Under the pieces are notes generated by a model, which was not told where the DNA came from, did not search any database, and saw nothing but the letters and a program-made list of their open reading frames with translations. DNA of 57,402 nt from a virus. Where the stretch lies: IMG/VR virus record IMGVR_UViG_3300034418_009574, positions 1 through 57,402 of that record; one strand, written 5' to 3'. Position numbers and translations under genes: made by a program. Below, piece after piece: positions 36,277-46,118 of the stretch; within the stretch, counting starts at the first letter, position 1, and each line of letters starts with the position of its first letter.

Positions 36277-39200
36277 TTAATTATCCTCAAGAGCTGCAAT
36301 AGCTGCTTGAAAAGCCCCATAATCTGGAGAAGCCGCTGCAATTTCTTTCAACTTTGCTGTAGAGATGAGTCGAGTAGAGGTGCTGGGTGCCCCTCCTGCT
36401 TGGTGTTGAGCTACTTTTATATTTCCACTATCAGAGTAAATTGTATTATCTGACAAGTATAAATGTCTTATCTTATATTCAGCAGACCCTAAATCATATT
36501 GAGCATTTGTATCCGGGATTAAGCTTCCTGACATTCCTAAAGCAGGAAGATTCCCTGTTAAAGCCGATGCATCTATAGTTGTGCCTGCTTTAATTATTTG
36601 GGTGACTTCCGAAATTGGAGACCGTTTTAAGTTAAAAGTATATACATATACATTTGAGCCGGGCACTGTATCAACAGGTATTTCCCAATCATAATAATAA
36701 TTAGGATCTCCTGCAAAACTTACTGCTGTAAAAGTGGCAGCGCCAGTTGCTTTCAATGTTGTATTTGCTGGGAAGTTGCCGTTGGCATCAGTTTCACCAG
36801 ATATCGCGGCACCAGTTAGCAGCTCGAAAGAATCATCTTTTTTAATTGATGCAAATTTTTCATTAAAAGGAGATTCTGTTGGAGCTCCAGGCCCATTAGT
36901 TCGTATAACTAATTTATTTCCTGTTTGCCAATCTACATAAGCAACTCCTCCTGTGCCTTCACCTCCAAAGTCCATAGTTTCGCCAAGAACAAGTTGTCCT
37001 GACGAATCTGTGCTTAAAGTTTGATCGCCCATAAAAATGGTATTATTATCTAAGTACAAATATCTCCATTTTTGGGTAGCACTTCCTAAATCGTAACTTA
37101 CACTGGTTGAGGGAAGGAAATGAGTATCTAACCGTAAGTTATTATTAGAATCAAAATCTAAAGTGCTAGTTCCATCTGTAATGCTAGAACTACTGCCGCC
37201 CGACCCTGCATCACTCGTATAAATTGTTCCTGCCATTGCGGAGTGGTTTTCGTCCACATAATAGAGAGTAGAAGGAGCATCTAAAGGTACAGTAAATGAA
37301 ACCCTATCTCTATCCGCTCCATTATTTGTTACTCCATCTGTAGCCCCTAAAACATTTGCCGCATCATAAGCCCCTGAAGTACTTTGAATCCATAAAGGAT
37401 GTCCACTGCTTAGTTCAAAATTTCCAAAATCTGCATAGACTTCTGTAGAATCTCCTGAATTATTTCCAAGGTCAAGTACTCCTAAAAGAGCTACCCACCG
37501 ATACTGTCCTGTGGTTGTAAAAGTATAACTATACGAAGTAGCAGAACTACTCGTGCCAATGTAGTATCCTTCGCTATTTTGAGGATAGGCTCGATAAAAG
37601 CCTCCATTTGTTATATCTACTAGCCAAAATTGTGCGCGTACTTCTTTTTCACTAGTTCTTTCATGATAAGAATTGATTTTTTCCCAAGTAAGTACATATC
37701 CTTCTTTTACATTAAAAGTAGGGGAAGCTGTATAAGCTTTTCTATACCAGTTACTAGACAACAGAAAGTATGTTTTTGTATAAAGCCTTACATAATTTCC
37801 CGCTCCTGCAGCTGTAAATACATAAACACCTTGAGTTGTAGTTTGTGAGTTTCCTTCAAACTGTGTATCTGTATGCGCTTGGGCTGGAAAAGTTTGACCA
37901 TTTATACTATCCGCAGAAGTAATATAGTTACTGCTAGAAAAGGCCCAGCCGTCTGAACTGGTAATAGGACTTAAACTGTCAAAATCACCCGGATCAAAAT
38001 AATATGTTATACCCTTTTGAAGATATAGATCAGGATTTGTTCTTGCAACGGGAAATCCTGCCCCTGAGAAAGAAAAAGCAGAAGGAGTTCCACTAGTATA
38101 AGTAGGCTCGACATCAAATACAATTGAACTTGCACCATCAGCACCATCAGCACCATCTACTCCATTTACGCCGCGTAAATCTCCTGTGCTAAAACCTAGT
38201 CCATCATCAGAAGTAAATGTTACAGTACCTGTACTTATATCGTAAGAGCCCCCAGTAAACCCGGTGCCATCAGTTCCATTAGTACCATCTGCTCCATCAA
38301 CTCCATCAGCACCATCTGCTCCAGCAGGTCCCGTAGCCCCAGTAGGGCCAGTAGGACCAGTGGGACCAGTGGGCCCTTGCGGGCCTACCACTGTTCCGGC
38401 ATTAATAGTTGTACTATCTGCAAGAGTAAGAATTAAATCATCATTTGCATTTACTGTCGCTGAAGAAATACCTCTATTTCCATCGCCACGTAAATCTCCT
38501 GTGCTAAAACCTAGTCCATCATCAGAAGTAAACGTTACGACTCCTGTTGAAACAGTATAACTACCTCCAGTAAACCCTGTTCCATTAGTACCAGCAGGGC
38601 CGGTAGGTCCTGTCGCTCCTGTCGCTCCTGTGGGTCCAACCACCGGTCCGGCATTAATAGTTGTACTATCTGCGAGAGTAAGAATTAAATCATCATTTAC
38701 ATCTACTATTGCTGAAGAAATACCTCTATTCCCATCACCGCGTAAATCTGCAGTACTAAATCCTAGACCATCATCAGAGCTAAAGGTTACAATACCTGTT
38801 GAAGCAGTATAGCTACCTCCAGTAAATCCTAACCCTTGATTACCTTGTGGCCCTGTTAATCCTACAGGTCCGGCGGGACCTTGAGCACCATCTAGACCAT
38901 CTGCTCCTTGAGGTCCTTGAGGGCCGGCGGGGCCTTGAATACCTGTAGCACCAGTAGGCCCAGCAGGTCCGACAGGTCCGGTAGGTCCAGTATTTCCTGT
39001 ATCCCCTTTCTCTCCTTGAGGTCCCACAGGGCCTTGAGCACCCGTTTGTCCTTGAGGGCCATCATTTCCTGTAGGACCCGTGGGTCCAATAGGTCCTTGA
39101 GGTCCTTGAGGGCCAGTATTTCCTATTGGTCCAGTTGGTCCAGCAGGTCCAGTCGCTCCTGTAGCACCAACAGGTCCAGCAGGTCCAGCAGGTCCAGTAG

Positions 39201-40053
39201 CTCCTGTTTCGCCTGTATCTCCTTGAGGGCCATCATTTCCTATTGGGCCGGCAGGTCCTTGAGGTCCTTGAGGTCCGGCGGGGCCAGTACTTCCTATTGG
39301 TCCAGTTGGTCCAGCAGGTCCCGTAGGTCCAGTTGGTCCAGCAGGGCCCGTGGGTCCTGCGGGTCCAGTAGCTCCTATATCTCCTGTATCTCCTTGAGGC
39401 CCATCATTTCCTATCGGTCCTTGAGGTCCGGCGGGACCAGTTAATCCAATAGGCCCAGTGGGTCCCGCGGGTCCAATAGGTCCAGTAGGTCCAGTAGGTC
39501 CAGCAGGTCCTTGAGGGCCTTCTGGGCCTTCTGCACCATCATTTCCAGCAGGTCCTTGAGGGCCGGTAGGTCCAGTAGGGCCAGTTACAGAAGCTCCTGC
39601 GGGTCCAGTAGCTCCTTGAGGGCCATCATCACCTTTATCTCCTTGAGGCCCGACAGGGCCATCGGGTCCAATAGGTCCTTGAGGCCCAGTTAATCCAATA
39701 GCCCCAGTATCACCTTTATCTCCTTTAGGCCCAGTAGGTCCGGTAGCTCCAACTGGTCCTTGAGGGCCGGTTGTACCTATACCAATAGGTCCTTGTGGTC
39801 CTTGTGGTCCTTGTGGTCCTGTAAGACCTTGAGGTCCAGTAGGTCCAGCTACTCCAGCAGGTCCTGAAGTACCGGTGGGGCCTGTGGGTCCTGCGTCTCC
39901 TGTCTCACCTTTTAATCCTGTGGGGCCAGTAATTACCCATTGCTGAGTATTTCCATCATCATAATAGATATACATTCGAAGATTTACGCTATCAAACCAT
40001 AAATCTCCATCACTTGGATTACTAGGCGCTGCTGCTGAAACTGTTGCTGCCAT
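36277..40053 (-). CDS. Collagen-like tail appendage protein with degenerate cupredoxin domain
   Basis: A 1258-residue fibrous protein inserted between tape measure and M. Cassette B ([28 protein letters not shown]) opens it. About 120 Gly-X-Y triplets follow (about 45-405), rich in Gly-Pro-Thr and Gly-Pro-Gln, then three copies of a 65-residue unit beginning FTGGSY and containing [12 protein letters not shown], each separated by more Gly-X-Y. A beta-rich region contains a cupredoxin-like domain (about 870-950) that has lost its copper Cys ([10 protein letters not shown]). Two YDLGS..K.R.LYL cassettes flank the C-terminus, which ends in a helical segment ([11 protein letters not shown]). It probably forms a long trimeric collagen-like rod projecting from the tail. 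AAGGAG-type site is absent; the ATG abuts the tape-measure stop. Confidence 0.8.
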   Translation of the reverse strand: MAATVSAAAPSNPSDGDLWFDSVNLRMYIYYDDGNTQQWVITGPTGLKGETGDAGPTGPTGTSGPAGVAGPTGPQGLTGPQGPQGPQGPIGIGTTGPQGPVGATGPTGPKGDKGDTGAIGLTGPQGPIGPDGPVGPQGDKGDDGPQGATGPAGASVTGPTGPTGPQGPAGNDGAEGPEGPQGPAGPTGPTGPIGPAGPTGPIGLTGPAGPQGPIGNDGPQGDTGDIGATGPAGPTGPAGPTGPTGPAGPTGPIGSTGPAGPQGPQGPAGPIGNDGPQGDTGETGATGPAGPAGPVGATGATGPAGPTGPIGNTGPQGPQGPIGPTGPTGNDGPQGQTGAQGPVGPQGEKGDTGNTGPTGPVGPAGPTGATGIQGPAGPQGPQGADGLDGAQGPAGPVGLTGPQGNQGLGFTGGSYTASTGIVTFSSDDGLGFSTADLRGDGNRGISSAIVDVNDDLILTLADSTTINAGPVVGPTGATGATGPTGPAGTNGTGFTGGSYTVSTGVVTFTSDDGLGFSTGDLRGDGNRGISSATVNANDDLILTLADSTTINAGTVVGPQGPTGPTGPTGPTGATGPAGADGADGVDGADGTNGTDGTGFTGGSYDISTGTVTFTSDDGLGFSTGDLRGVNGVDGADGADGASSIVFDVEPTYTSGTPSAFSFSGAGFPVARTNPDLYLQKGITYYFDPGDFDSLSPITSSDGWAFSSSNYITSADSINGQTFPAQAHTDTQFEGNSQTTTQGVYVFTAAGAGNYVRLYTKTYFLLSSNWYRKAYTASPTFNVKEGYVLTWEKINSYHERTSEKEVRAQFWLVDITNGGFYRAYPQNSEGYYIGTSSSATSYSYTFTTTGQYRWVALLGVLDLGNNSGDSTEVYADFGNFELSSGHPLWIQSTSGAYDAANVLGATDGVTNNGADRDRVSFTVPLDAPSTLYYVDENHSAMAGTIYTSDAGSGGSSSSITDGTSTLDFDSNNNLRLDTHFLPSTSVSYDLGSATQKWRYLYLDNNTIFMGDQTLSTDSSGQLVLGETMDFGGEGTGGVAYVDWQTGNKLVIRTNGPGAPTESPFNEKFASIKKDDSFELLTGAAISGETDANGNFPANTTLKATGAATFTAVSFAGDPNYYYDWEIPVDTVPGSNVYVYTFNLKRSPISEVTQIIKAGTTIDASALTGNLPALGMSGSLIPDTNAQYDLGSAEYKIRHLYLSDNTIYSDSGNIKVAQHQAGGAPSTSTRLISTAKLKEIAAASPDYGAFQAAIAALEDN
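38163..38800. repeat. Three copies of a 65-codon unit separated by Gly-X-Y spacers
   Basis: Within the collagen-like gene, a unit starting Phe-Thr-Gly-Gly-Ser-Tyr and containing DDGLGFST and DLRG recurs three times. The first two copies extend through a GNRGISSA and [12 protein letters not shown] segment; the third is shorter. DNA identity between copies is high in the LGFST-DLRG portion (near 38163, 38490 and 38740), so recombination between copies is likely. The pattern suggests globular knobs spaced along a collagen rod. Confidence 0.75.
38830..39935. repeat. Long Gly-X-Y (collagen-like) coding repeat
   Basis: About 1.1 kb of 9-base-related repeats encode roughly 120 near-continuous Gly-X-Y triplets, mostly Gly-Pro-Thr, Gly-Pro-Gln, Gly-Pro-Ala and Gly-Asp-(Lys/Thr). 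Codons ggt-cc(t/a) dominate. The abundance of Gly-Pro-Thr and charged Gly-Asp-Lys or Gly-Glu-Lys triplets is typical of bacterial and phage collagens stabilised without hydroxyproline. The register is interrupted only slightly. Length polymorphism among relatives is expected. Confidence 0.85.
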
Positions 40054-43000
40054 TTACGCTGCTCCGTAGGGGCTTAAAATGCCGCCTGCTCTTTTTTGAT
40101 TTTGAAGTTCTCTCTGTACCGCTGCTGCAACTGCAGTTCCTAACTGATTTGCATCTTGTCCGTTGCTACTTTGAGTTCTGCTTCCAGCTCCAGAGTTATC
40201 CATACTAATATTTACGGTTACATTATTATTTTGGCCACCGCCACCTTTCATCTCTACAGGTATTTCTCTGCCGTTTGGTAATGGTACTACTGCTTCTGTT
40301 CCGTGCATGATTACAGGATACCCTGCATTCGGCCCTTTAAAGACACCTCCGATTGCTGCCATTTGAGGTGCTTCTGTATAGCCTCCATATCTGTAACCTC
40401 GTGGCTTGACGATTCCACCGTATCTCATCTTTGGACCGCTTGGGGACGCAACTCCACCATCTGCCATTCCCATTGCTGCCATAATTGCTCTTTGAATAAG
40501 AAGTTTAATTATTATTCTCATAATGTCGGCAATCATTGCTTTTGCCATCTCGCCAAAAGCTTGTTTTACTGATTTAGTCCCATCCATAATAGACATAAAG
40601 GCATCTGTGAAGCCTGAAGTAAGAGTATCAGGCATATTAGCCATGTACTCATTCAACTCACCGTCTCCAAAAGTATCATTTAATTTCTGCTTCATTATCT
40701 CTAGCTGTTCATTTGCAGCCGCAAGTCCATCACTCACCTCGGAACTTGCTAAAGTTTTCGCAGTATCTCTCATAGAGCCTTCACCAGTGTCTCCATAAGC
40801 GTCTGCTTGTGTTTCTAGCCTGCCGGCCATTTCGTTTGTTCTTGTAACTAGAGAATCTTGAGAGGGATCTTGCTTATCCTGTCTTAATGCTTCTGATCGT
40901 TCCAAAGCTAGTCGTCGAAGTCTTGTTGCTTCAAGATCTGTTTGTAGCGCTAAAAGATCGTATTCTAAATCAATTGCTTGATTTTTTGCTGCTAGTTGCG
41001 CTGCGGACTGTTGCTCCATTCTAGCTATTAAAGCTTCCTGTGCTGCTATTTGGTCTTTTAGAGTTAGTCCTTCATTAATAAAGCCTCCCTGCATAGGAGT
41101 TCGACTTCTTTCTCTGCTTGCTGCATTTATTTCTCTTTGAAGTTGCTTATCCTTAAGATCTGCAATATTTTGCTCCATCTGTAGACGCTTACTGATAACA
41201 TCATTTAGAGTTTTTGCTACTTGTGTTAATTGTATTTCTTTTTGCAATAAATCTGCTTGTTGATCAAGGTCTCGTAATTTCATTGCAACCGTTTCTTGTT
41301 CTTGTTTTATTTCAAGAATAGCTTTTTCTTTCTCAATTTGCTGTTCTAGTGCATATATTACTTCATCTCTCGCAGCTACTTCGTCTGCATTTAATAAAGC
41401 TCGAGTTTTTTGTAAGTATCTCAATTCATTTTCTTTAAGAGCAATTGAAGCCATTGCGGCTAGTTCATCGTCTAAAAACTTTTGTCTAGCCTGTGCGAAT
41501 CTATCTAACATTCCTGCTGTTTTTTCACGCCTAATAGCATCTTCGTTACCCAAGCGTATAGCGTCTCTTCTATTCGAAATTTCGTCTTGCACAAATGCTA
41601 AGAATTGGTCGTTTGTCATACCCATTTTTTCGGAGAGAGCATCTAAATCTTTTTGAAGTTTTTCGGATAAAGCTCCTGGGCCTATCTTATTTTGAGCATC
41701 TTTGAGTGTCTTTTGAATTTGTAATATTTTCATTGAAAGAGACGCAGGATCGCTAGGATCTCGCATTGCATCCTCAAGGCCGGTTAGTTGTTCTTCAAAA
41801 GACGTTAAAGTCCCTAAGCTATCATTTGCAGCACTTTGTAATTCTGCGAAAGATTCTGCCCAAGTATTTATAGGCTGCTGAAGTATTTGAGCAACTCTAG
41901 GAGAGACAGTGGCTAGCTTTTCTAACTCGGGATTTAGCTTCTTCAAAAGTTTGTTAGCTTCGTCTGTTGCACCACTAGCCTGCATACGGGCAATATCGGT
42001 AACTTTCTCCATTATACTTTCTAAGGGAAGAGTTGCCATGGCAGTTATTCTCATACGATCTTGTTTTGCAAAAGCTTCTAAAGCATCTTTATCGTCACCT
42101 GCCTTTAATGAATTGAATCCTTGCTTTTGAACTTTGTTCATGCCTTTTACAATTCCATCAATATCTCCCGACATATTTTTAATAGCGTCTCCTGCGCTGT
42201 CTGCAGCAGATTTTAATTCTTTATGTTTTTCTATTAAAACTGAAGTTTGAGCTAAAGCTTTTCCAAGGTCTGAATTTTTATAGGTATCTTCCATACCAAA
42301 AAACTTTGCTACCTTTCTGAACATGCCGTCTAATGCTTGGGTAAACTCCATAGCAAGACTACCAAATATTTGAGCCAGTCCAACTACGGATAGAATTCTT
42401 ACTACTTTCATGAAAGCATTTCCAACTGCATTTGCCATATTTATCATAGCAGTTGTAGCTGTTCTGGTTGCAGCTACCAAGCCTGACAGCATAATTTTTC
42501 CAAACGTCTGAATATTTTTAAAACTTAACTTCCATCGACCTTCTGTAATCTTGACCCTACTATCTATCTTGGCAAACGCCGAGTTCATTTCTTGAACTAC
42601 TGAAATATGTACACCCTTAAATACTCCGGACATTACTCTACCAGAAGCATCAACATTTTGCTCTGCTTTTTTCAAGAATCTTTTTAAGTTGGCTTGATCT
42701 ACTTTTGCAAGACTATCTATTCCCCCTGCAGCTACTTTTTTCAACAATGCACTACTTGAGCCTTGGTCTAAAGCTTTTTGTGCAGATCCTTGAAGAGTTT
42801 TTTTGGCGGCCTCTTTTAGTTTTTTCTGGGCTGCTTCGGAACGCTCAATTTGAGTTCGATAAGCTTCCATGTCATTTTTTGCCTGAGTCGCAGCCTTGCT
42901 ATGGGAAGCCGCCCAGTCATCAACTTTTGCTTGAAGTCCTGATAAATTAAACGCCGCTTTTAAAATAGATAAAGAAAATAGTCCAAAAACTGTAATAGTA

Positions 43001-43857
43001 GCTGCAATATTATTAGAAATAATATCAGCTATTCCTGATATTACAGGTAAGAATTTTTGAGTGACTGTCTTAATTAAATCTTCAAATGCTTTATCTAACT
43101 TAATGAACGGGTTGGCCGCCGCTTCATTTTGAAAAATTTCATCTAATTGTCTTTGAGTTTCTAATAAGACTGCTTGGCTTCTTTGCGCCTCAGTTAGAGC
43201 TTTAGCTTCTAGACCTAATGCATCTGCGTAGCTTTTAGTTGCTCTTTCCAGTCTTAAAGTAATTCCTAATTCGTCTAAAAGTTCAGGTTCTGCTTTAGAT
43301 ACGCCTCGTACCAGTCTATCAAAAGCATCTGCAAAATCTCTACCAAGAGCTACAGAGGCTCTCATTGCACCCTCTGCTAATTTATTTAATTGCTCTGGAG
43401 AAAACCCTTTTGCTGTACCAATAGCAGCAGCTTGAGCAGCTTCTCTGAAACCTAACATTCCTTGGCTTGCTTCTCTTAATCCGTTAGTAACAGAAGCCAT
43501 TGCAATACCTGTTGTTTGTGCAAAAGAAAGTTGACTTTTTTCCAAGTTTTCTAGTTGAGACGCATTTTTAAAAAAGTTAAATGCAGCACTTAATGCAAAT
43601 AAGTTAGCTGCAAGAGTTGCATACGCAGGAACAAGGCCCCCAGTTATGCCTTGAGCCATCTTAGAAAAGTTTTTTGTACTATTTGAAGAAGTACGTGCAG
43701 TCCCTTTTAGCTGTCTTTCAGCATTTCTAGAACTAGTTTCTAATCCTTCTGTTGCTGCATCTGCTCCTTTTAAAGCTTTTTCTAGCTTTTTAGCAGAGAC
43801 CGTGGCTTTTTGCATTTTGCCATTGACTTCAATATCAATTTGTATTTTTTTCGCCAT
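40054..43857 (-). CDS. H: Tape measure protein (lambda gpH-like)
   Basis: A 1267-residue protein immediately after the frameshifted chaperone, the invariant location of the tape measure. It begins MAKKIQIDIEVNGKMQKAT with a basic, helical N-terminus. A hydrophobic segment (about 75-95, LVPAYATLAANLFALSAAFNFF) and others near 280-300 (IAATITVFGLFSLSILKAAF), 465-510 and 1130-1155 (MIADIMRIIIKLLIQRAIM) are separated by long alpha-helical, coiled-coil stretches rich in Gln, Glu and Lys (about 560-1000). The C-terminus is Gly-rich (GGVASPSGPKMRYGG). The gene of about 3.8 kb would give a tail near 180-190 nm by the usual 1.5 A per residue rule. It shares its ATG with the chaperone stop. Confidence 0.93.
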   Translation of the reverse strand: MAKKIQIDIEVNGKMQKATVSAKKLEKALKGADAATEGLETSSRNAERQLKGTARTSSNSTKNFSKMAQGITGGLVPAYATLAANLFALSAAFNFFKNASQLENLEKSQLSFAQTTGIAMASVTNGLREASQGMLGFREAAQAAAIGTAKGFSPEQLNKLAEGAMRASVALGRDFADAFDRLVRGVSKAEPELLDELGITLRLERATKSYADALGLEAKALTEAQRSQAVLLETQRQLDEIFQNEAAANPFIKLDKAFEDLIKTVTQKFLPVISGIADIISNNIAATITVFGLFSLSILKAAFNLSGLQAKVDDWAASHSKAATQAKNDMEAYRTQIERSEAAQKKLKEAAKKTLQGSAQKALDQGSSSALLKKVAAGGIDSLAKVDQANLKRFLKKAEQNVDASGRVMSGVFKGVHISVVQEMNSAFAKIDSRVKITEGRWKLSFKNIQTFGKIMLSGLVAATRTATTAMINMANAVGNAFMKVVRILSVVGLAQIFGSLAMEFTQALDGMFRKVAKFFGMEDTYKNSDLGKALAQTSVLIEKHKELKSAADSAGDAIKNMSGDIDGIVKGMNKVQKQGFNSLKAGDDKDALEAFAKQDRMRITAMATLPLESIMEKVTDIARMQASGATDEANKLLKKLNPELEKLATVSPRVAQILQQPINTWAESFAELQSAANDSLGTLTSFEEQLTGLEDAMRDPSDPASLSMKILQIQKTLKDAQNKIGPGALSEKLQKDLDALSEKMGMTNDQFLAFVQDEISNRRDAIRLGNEDAIRREKTAGMLDRFAQARQKFLDDELAAMASIALKENELRYLQKTRALLNADEVAARDEVIYALEQQIEKEKAILEIKQEQETVAMKLRDLDQQADLLQKEIQLTQVAKTLNDVISKRLQMEQNIADLKDKQLQREINAASRERSRTPMQGGFINEGLTLKDQIAAQEALIARMEQQSAAQLAAKNQAIDLEYDLLALQTDLEATRLRRLALERSEALRQDKQDPSQDSLVTRTNEMAGRLETQADAYGDTGEGSMRDTAKTLASSEVSDGLAAANEQLEIMKQKLNDTFGDGELNEYMANMPDTLTSGFTDAFMSIMDGTKSVKQAFGEMAKAMIADIMRIIIKLLIQRAIMAAMGMADGGVASPSGPKMRYGGIVKPRGYRYGGYTEAPQMAAIGGVFKGPNAGYPVIMHGTEAVVPLPNGREIPVEMKGGGGQNNNVTVNISMDNSGAGSRTQSSNGQDANQLGTAVAAAVQRELQNQKRAGGILSPYGAA

Positions 43858-44288
43858 TAGCCTTTTACATTATGGGTGTAATTTTTTCCACCGCCTGCTT
43901 GTGTTTGTCGCTCTGCTTGTTTTCTTTGTTTTTCTGCTTTATCTAACTTTTCTGAAACTATAATAGTTTCATACATTTTCATAAAATATAAAACCGTTGT
44001 TCGATTTTCTACTTGGTACATATCGAATAAAAATGCTATTCCTTCCCAGACTTTTCCCAAATAAGTGCCGCTCATGCCTTCGTAGCGATCGGGTAGTAGC
44101 CCTAATATAAAAAATGCCACTTGAACTTCCTCTGGAAAATCAGAGAGTTCGAGCGGCATTTTAGCAGGATCAGGTTCTTGACCTAGTTGTTCACAAATTG
44201 TAAGATATTTTTCAACATCTATCTTAGAATCTGTTTGTTTTGCATGACGTTCTAGTAGCTTTTGTATTTCTGCTACTTGTTCCCAGTA
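43857..44288 (-). CDS. T: Tail assembly chaperone T extension, expressed as G-T fusion by -1 frameshift
   Basis: This frame stays open from just after a TGA at 44295-44297 and continues to base 43857; the first ATG in it is only at 44159, leaving 43 codons unexplained unless the ribosome enters from the upstream G frame. Entry by -1 slippage at 44288-44294 joins residue 136 of G to YWEQVAEIQKLLERHAKQ, giving a fusion of about 279 residues. The T part has a helical, charged C-terminus (KLDKAEKQRKQAERQ) ending at the tape-measure start. In lambda, G and GT chaperone the tape measure and recruit tail-tube subunits, and are absent from the virion. The arrangement here is the same. Confidence 0.88.
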   Translation of the reverse strand, partial: YWEQVAEIQKLLERHAKQTDSKIDVEKYLTICEQLGQEPDPAKMPLELSDFPEEVQVAFFILGLLPDRYEGMSGTYLGKVWEGIAFLFDMYQVENRTTVLYFMKMYETIIVSEKLDKAEKQRKQAERQTQAGGGKNYTHNVKG

Positions 44289-44695
44289 AAATTTTCAAGG
44301 TCACCAACAACCTCGGTAATCCATGTATCAAAATCTCCAGAGTTCTTCATAAGAAGCTCTGCGTTGTCTTGTGTAAAAGGGAGTTCATCATCAGGGTCAA
44401 GCTCTGCCACATCTACCAAAAGAAGCTCTTCTAGGTATCGAAATTTGAGGCCCGACCAGCCTTTAATAACACCTTTTACATACTCAACTAGAAATAAATC
44501 TTCGTTCAGCTCTTCTTCGGGCTGACGAGTCTTACGATTAAACTTAGTAGTAACACAACGTTTACGAAGTTTAAGAAGCTCTTCTCGAGCTAAATAAGTA
44601 ACATCTACTGTGAAATCCGGGAACCCGGGGAAATCCATAGTAACTGTTTTGCTTGGAGTCATTAGACTCGACAGAGAAATTGGGGAATCACTCAT
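44273..44695 (-). CDS. G: Tail assembly chaperone (lambda gpG-like)
   Basis: A 140-residue protein between the tail tube and the tape measure. It starts MSDSPISLSSLMTPSKT, has a conserved-looking beta segment (VTMDFPGFPDFTVDVTYL) and a helical region (EELLKLRKRCVTTKF), and ends six codons after a slippery heptamer. Size and position are those of lambda gpG (140 residues), which binds the tape measure during tail assembly. The family match rests mainly on synteny plus the frameshift site, since G proteins diverge strongly. It is the first gene after the promoter at 44733-44768, with an AGAGG site 9 bases upstream of the ATG. Confidence 0.85.
   Translation of the reverse strand: MSDSPISLSSLMTPSKTVTMDFPGFPDFTVDVTYLAREELLKLRKRCVTTKFNRKTRQPEEELNEDLFLVEYVKGVIKGWSGLKFRYLEELLLVDVAELDPDDELPFTQDNAELLMKNSGDFDTWITEVVGDLENFTGNK
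44288..44294 (-). other. -1 programmed ribosomal frameshift site (A AAT TTT)
   Basis: On the minus strand the sequence reads gA AAT TTT in the G frame, a perfect X XXY YYZ heptamer. Slippage by -1 moves reading into the T frame, which is open from here to the tape-measure start. The G stop (44273-44275) follows 12 bases after the heptamer. I did not identify a convincing downstream pseudoknot or stem by eye. Confidence 0.9.
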
Positions 44696-44732
44696 TAAAT
44701 ACGACCTCTTGTAAAAGAATATTTTATTTTTG

Positions 44733-44768
44733 AATTATAAGTATAATATATTATACCATAAATGTCAA
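44733..44768 (-). promoter_or_regulatory. Strong sigma70 promoter before tail chaperone
   Basis: TTGACA (44768-44763) and TATACT (44745-44740) on the minus strand are 17 bases apart. A second TATAAT-like element overlaps 6 bases downstream. The predicted start is near 44733, giving a leader of about 38 bases to the G start. It lies just after the tail-tube terminator, so it would restart transcription for the chaperone, tape measure and tail-tip genes. Confidence 0.88.
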
Positions 44769-44784
44769 GAAAAATTTTTGAAAG

Positions 44785-44808
44785 GTTAAAAGGGGCCGAA
44801 GCCCCTTT
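44785..44808 (-). terminator. Intrinsic terminator after the tail tube gene (UUCG loop)
   Basis: On the minus strand AAAGGGGC, loop TTCG, GCCCCTTT forms an 8-bp perfect stem with a stable UUCG tetraloop, starting 9 bases after the tail-tube stop. The T-tract is short (TTTT running into AACCTTT), so termination may be partial. It separates the tail-tube unit from the promoter at 44733-44768. Confidence 0.85.
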
Positions 44809-44816
44809 AGCAAAGA

Positions 44817-46118
44817 TTACGCTGAATAAACGTAAGTGACTGTAGCTTCGTCTGCTGCATCCAAGCTGGAAGGCAGTGCATGCCAATTTGTTTCGAGAGA
44901 AATAACATCTTCGATTCCGTGAGTTGGAATTTCAAGATGACAGTTATCAAAATTAAATTCGACACGAGGCGCCAAAGAGCCTCCTACAGAAAATGCAAGA
45001 TCAAATCGGTTACTAGTAACTCCTGTCGAAGCTGACAAATCTCGGAAAAGCTCTGCACTTGTATGTAGGGTACCGCTTCCTGCATTAGCAGTCAAACCTG
45101 CGTCAGTTTTTAGCCCGGAATCATCTAAGTAACAAGTGAATGATCCAGAAATTGATCTAGTGCCTGTAACGTGGCCGATTGGAACATTAACTCGACACAA
45201 CTCCTCTGGAGTTAGGAAAGTAATATTGTTCTCGAATGTAATACTTCCGCCTGTAAGAGTAAGGCTGTAAGTATCATCATACTCGTTTGGAGCGCCGGGA
45301 TCTTGGTCTACATTTGCAGTAGTTACTGCAAGAGTTGTGAGACGGTTTTTAATAAAGTTATCCGTTGAAGTAGTACCAACTTTGAGAGCGCTAGAAGCAT
45401 TAAATGCAGTGTCATAAATAGTAGAGCCAGTTGTGGACATTGCTATCTGCTCTAAAAGAGTTCCGAAACCGCTCCAAGTAATTTGAGTGATTCCATCAAT
45501 ATCAAATTCAACCGTTGCTGAATTTACAACACAATTTGACATTTTGTATACAGTTTGTCCATTAGGACTTGCAAAAGCTGCATCATTTGCTCCTGGTGCA
45601 CAACCACCAAGGACAAAATAAAGATTAAAAGTACCTAATTCAACTGTATTTGAATCTTCAAAGTCAAATGTTGCGGATACAGGTGCAGACGTGCTTCTTG
45701 TTACTCCTGCATTACCAGTATCTGACAAACGACGCCAATCTCCAGGGGTCGTAGTAGGGGTTGGCTGTGCAACAAAGTACGTGTTTCCAATAAAACTAGC
45801 CCATAAAGCTTCTTCTACTGCACCTGCTATACTAGTGGGTCGAGCATACGTAGTGAAACTCCACTCCGCGGGTTCTAAAGCATCATTGAACATTGCTCTA
45901 CCTCTACGAGTTTCGAGCGCTGTATTTTTTGCCATTTCATTCAGAGTAATCTCTGAAGTTGCAACAGACTGACTAAAAGAAAATCCATCTAGTACAGGAA
46001 TCTGCCAAAGATGAACATTATTATCAGCAGTTCCGCTGACTAAAGCTTGTAAATTTGTTTGATCTTTTTCAAGATAAACATGAGTATTTCTACTCAGTTG
46101 TAAATTTGCCGCTGGCAT
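44817..46118 (-). CDS. Major tail (tube) protein (lambda gpV-like position)
   Basis: A 433-residue protein between the tail terminator and the chaperones. It is beta-rich with many Thr and Ser, starts MPAANLQLSRNTHVYLE and ends ADEATVTYVYSA. Recognisable features of phage tube proteins include an N-terminal FSFSQS..TSEIT.NEM segment and repeated GSITFENNI/GTRSISGSFTCYLD stretches typical of tube-domain strands. It is larger than lambda gpV (246 residues), so an additional surface Ig-like domain is likely, as in many siphoviruses. High expression is expected, which agrees with the dedicated terminator right after it and with AGGAG 6 bases upstream of the start. Confidence 0.85.
   Translation of the reverse strand: MPAANLQLSRNTHVYLEKDQTNLQALVSGTADNNVHLWQIPVLDGFSFSQSVATSEITLNEMAKNTALETRRGRAMFNDALEPAEWSFTTYARPTSIAGAVEEALWASFIGNTYFVAQPTPTTTPGDWRRLSDTGNAGVTRSTSAPVSATFDFEDSNTVELGTFNLYFVLGGCAPGANDAAFASPNGQTVYKMSNCVVNSATVEFDIDGITQITWSGFGTLLEQIAMSTTGSTIYDTAFNASSALKVGTTSTDNFIKNRLTTLAVTTANVDQDPGAPNEYDDTYSLTLTGGSITFENNITFLTPEELCRVNVPIGHVTGTRSISGSFTCYLDDSGLKTDAGLTANAGSGTLHTSAELFRDLSASTGVTSNRFDLAFSVGGSLAPRVEFNFDNCHLEIPTHGIEDVISLETNWHALPSSLDAADEATVTYVYSA

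Noticed and set aside
38264-39444. Plus-strand open frames of up to 178 codons opposite the collagen repeat
   Set aside because: Antisense of Gly-Pro codons gives Gly/Ser/Arg-rich frames with no ribosome-binding site; shadow of the repeat.
38163-39935. CRISPR-like repetitive array
   Set aside because: Repeats are in phase with codons, vary at third positions and encode Gly-X-Y; there are no unique spacers of uniform length.
44695-44886. A 63-residue minus-strand frame at 44695-44886 spanning the terminator and promoter
   Set aside because: It covers the tail-tube 3' end, a clear terminator and a consensus promoter, and has no family-like features.
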